A stretch of 64,000 nucleotides of DNA from Desulforhabdus amnigena. GTDB taxonomy: Bacteria; Desulfobacterota; Syntrophobacteria; Syntrophobacterales; Syntrophobacteraceae. Below are positions 63,407-64,000 of this stretch, piece by piece (positions within the stretch are counted from its first letter, which is position 1; each line of letters opens with the position of its first letter). The translations under genes were made by a program, and so were the position numbers. The stretch covers positions 1,205,001-1,269,000 of the forward strand of contig NZ_BSDR01000001.1 in the NCBI RefSeq assembly GCF_027925305.1, read 5' to 3'. The notes below the pieces were generated by a model, which was not told where the DNA came from, did not search any database, and saw only the letters and a program-made list of their open reading frames with translations.

Positions 63407-64000
63407 TTACATGTAGCCATAGCCCACAGACGAATCCATCTGTTTCTTTTCAATGAGAGCATTCACAATACGGTCGAGCAGGTTCTGCGCTCCCCGGTAA
63501 CCCAGGTGAAGGATTCTCTGTCCTCCGAAGCGGTCGTGAATGGGAAATCCCACCCGAACCAGGGGGATATTCCATTTCTTTGCCAGGTGATATCCTTTGC
63601 TGTGCCCTACGAGGAGCTCAGGCGAGAGGGCTTCCACTTCTTCGGCGATTTCGTAGAAGTCCACCCCTTCTTTCACAATGGGAGTTTCCGAAAGGATCTC
63701 TCCCGTAACCTGTTCGATGGCTTCCCGGAAGTGCCCGCTGCGCCCGCCCGACGCACAGAGAACCGGTTTGATGCCGATCTCGACGAGAAAGGAGGTCAAT
63801 CCGACCACGAGATCCTCTTCACCGTAAATGACCGCCCGTTTCTCGCTAAGGTACTTGTGGCCATCCACGTAAGCATCGATGAGCCGCCCCCGTTCCGAGG
63901 CGTGCTTTATGAGCGTGGGGGAACCTGAAATCTCTTCCAGTGCTTCAAAAAAGCGATCCGTTTCGCGCAACCCCATGGGCATACCCAGTCCGTGGAGCTT
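63407..64000 (-). CDS. nifN: Nitrogenase cofactor scaffold protein NifN (C-terminal part; truncated by window edge)
   Basis: The visible 197 residues are the C-terminal end of a NifN-like scaffold (NifD/NifK family), which works with NifE to mature the nitrogenase cofactor. The pattern LPMGL-like GLGMPMGLRETDRFFEAL, GRLIDAYVDGHKYLSEKRAVIYGEEDLVVGLTSFLVEIG, and GHSKGYHLAKKWNIPLVRVGFPIHDRFG fits the family better than NifK; the absence of the full metal-site residues cannot be tested. The frame is open to the window edge, so the gene continues beyond 64000. It is followed by nifB. Confidence 0.88.
   Translation of the reverse strand, partial: KLHGLGMPMGLRETDRFFEALEEISGSPTLIKHASERGRLIDAYVDGHKYLSEKRAVIYGEEDLVVGLTSFLVEIGIKPVLCASGGRSGHFREAIEQVTGEILSETPIVKEGVDFYEIAEEVEALSPELLVGHSKGYHLAKKWNIPLVRVGFPIHDRFGGQRILHLGYRGAQNLLDRIVNALIEKKQMDSSVGYGYM

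Noticed and set aside
1-64000. CRISPR array, prophage, rRNA operon or intact insertion sequence
   Set aside because: No regularly spaced direct repeats, phage structural genes, rRNA sequence or transposase were found.

Overview
The window looks like chromosome of a strictly anaerobic Desulfobacterota bacterium, probably a sulfate reducer or syntroph of the Syntrophobacter/Desulforhabdus type. This is inferred from gene content, not from a marker gene. The indicators are a fumarate reductase-like operon with HdrB/HdrC subunits, a tungsten-type aldehyde oxidoreductase with two iron alcohol dehydrogenases, a CooC-type CO dehydrogenase maturation ATPase, short-chain acyl-CoA oxidation genes, an HdrA/MvhD/NfnAB-like electron-transfer operon, nif genes, and several selenocysteine-encoding TGA codons.

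Layout. 0-9 kb: two coiled-coil proteins, a MITE-like element, a hybrid sensor kinase, TrmO, an M48 peptidase, a DUF2333 protein and QueD. 9.6-14 kb: tRNA(CAT), IHF alpha, a divergent DnaA, an HD phosphohydrolase and D-Ala-D-Ala ligase. 14-19.6 kb: a kinase-like protein, FolE2, CooC, a DUF3786 protein, then a small unrecognised selenoprotein followed by a thioredoxin. 19.7-23.6 kb: the frdA-frdB-hdrB-hdrC-like operon. 25-29 kb: acyl-CoA dehydrogenase, 3-hydroxyacyl-CoA dehydrogenase and thiolase. 29.6-37.3 kb: an aldehyde/alcohol module (AOR, ADH, sensor kinase, sigma-54 activator, a sigma-54 promoter, ADH). 37.8-46.8 kb: accessory genes, including a KaiC-like/XRE/cupin fusion, a c-di-GMP-I riboswitch in front of an RHH-PilZ fusion, a PEP-CTERM protein, ZIP, RfbB, exported SOD, and a DUF1573 lipoprotein with an in-frame TGA. 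47.4-49 kb: a glutamate synthase-like FMN protein. 50.1-62 kb: a long operon of NuoG/FdhA-like, NfnA-like, NfnB-like, tandem HdrA, Cys-MvhD, FdhB-like and Sec-MvhD proteins, then YedF and a Sec-containing SelD. 62-64 kb: NifB and the C-terminal part of NifN, on the opposite strand.

How the genes work together. The selenium supply genes (yedF, selD) directly follow a flavin/iron-sulfur operon that uses selenium in one of its two MvhD-like subunits. The genes resemble parts of bifurcating complexes that connect NAD(P)H, ferredoxin and a disulfide or other low-potential acceptor. The molybdopterin-type subunit lacks the residues expected of a formate dehydrogenase active site.

The most interesting observations are four in-frame TGA codons, each followed at the right distance by a bacterial SECIS-like hairpin. 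Two are in recognisable contexts (SelD, MvhD) and two are in small proteins where I know of no established selenoprotein (18782-19093 and 46324-46788). Next come the c-di-GMP riboswitch controlling a predicted c-di-GMP-binding DNA-binding protein, the degenerate KaiC-like/XRE/cupin regulator, and a DnaA with a rewritten Walker B and DNA-contact motif. All functional calls are from reading translated sequence and family memory; no database search was run.
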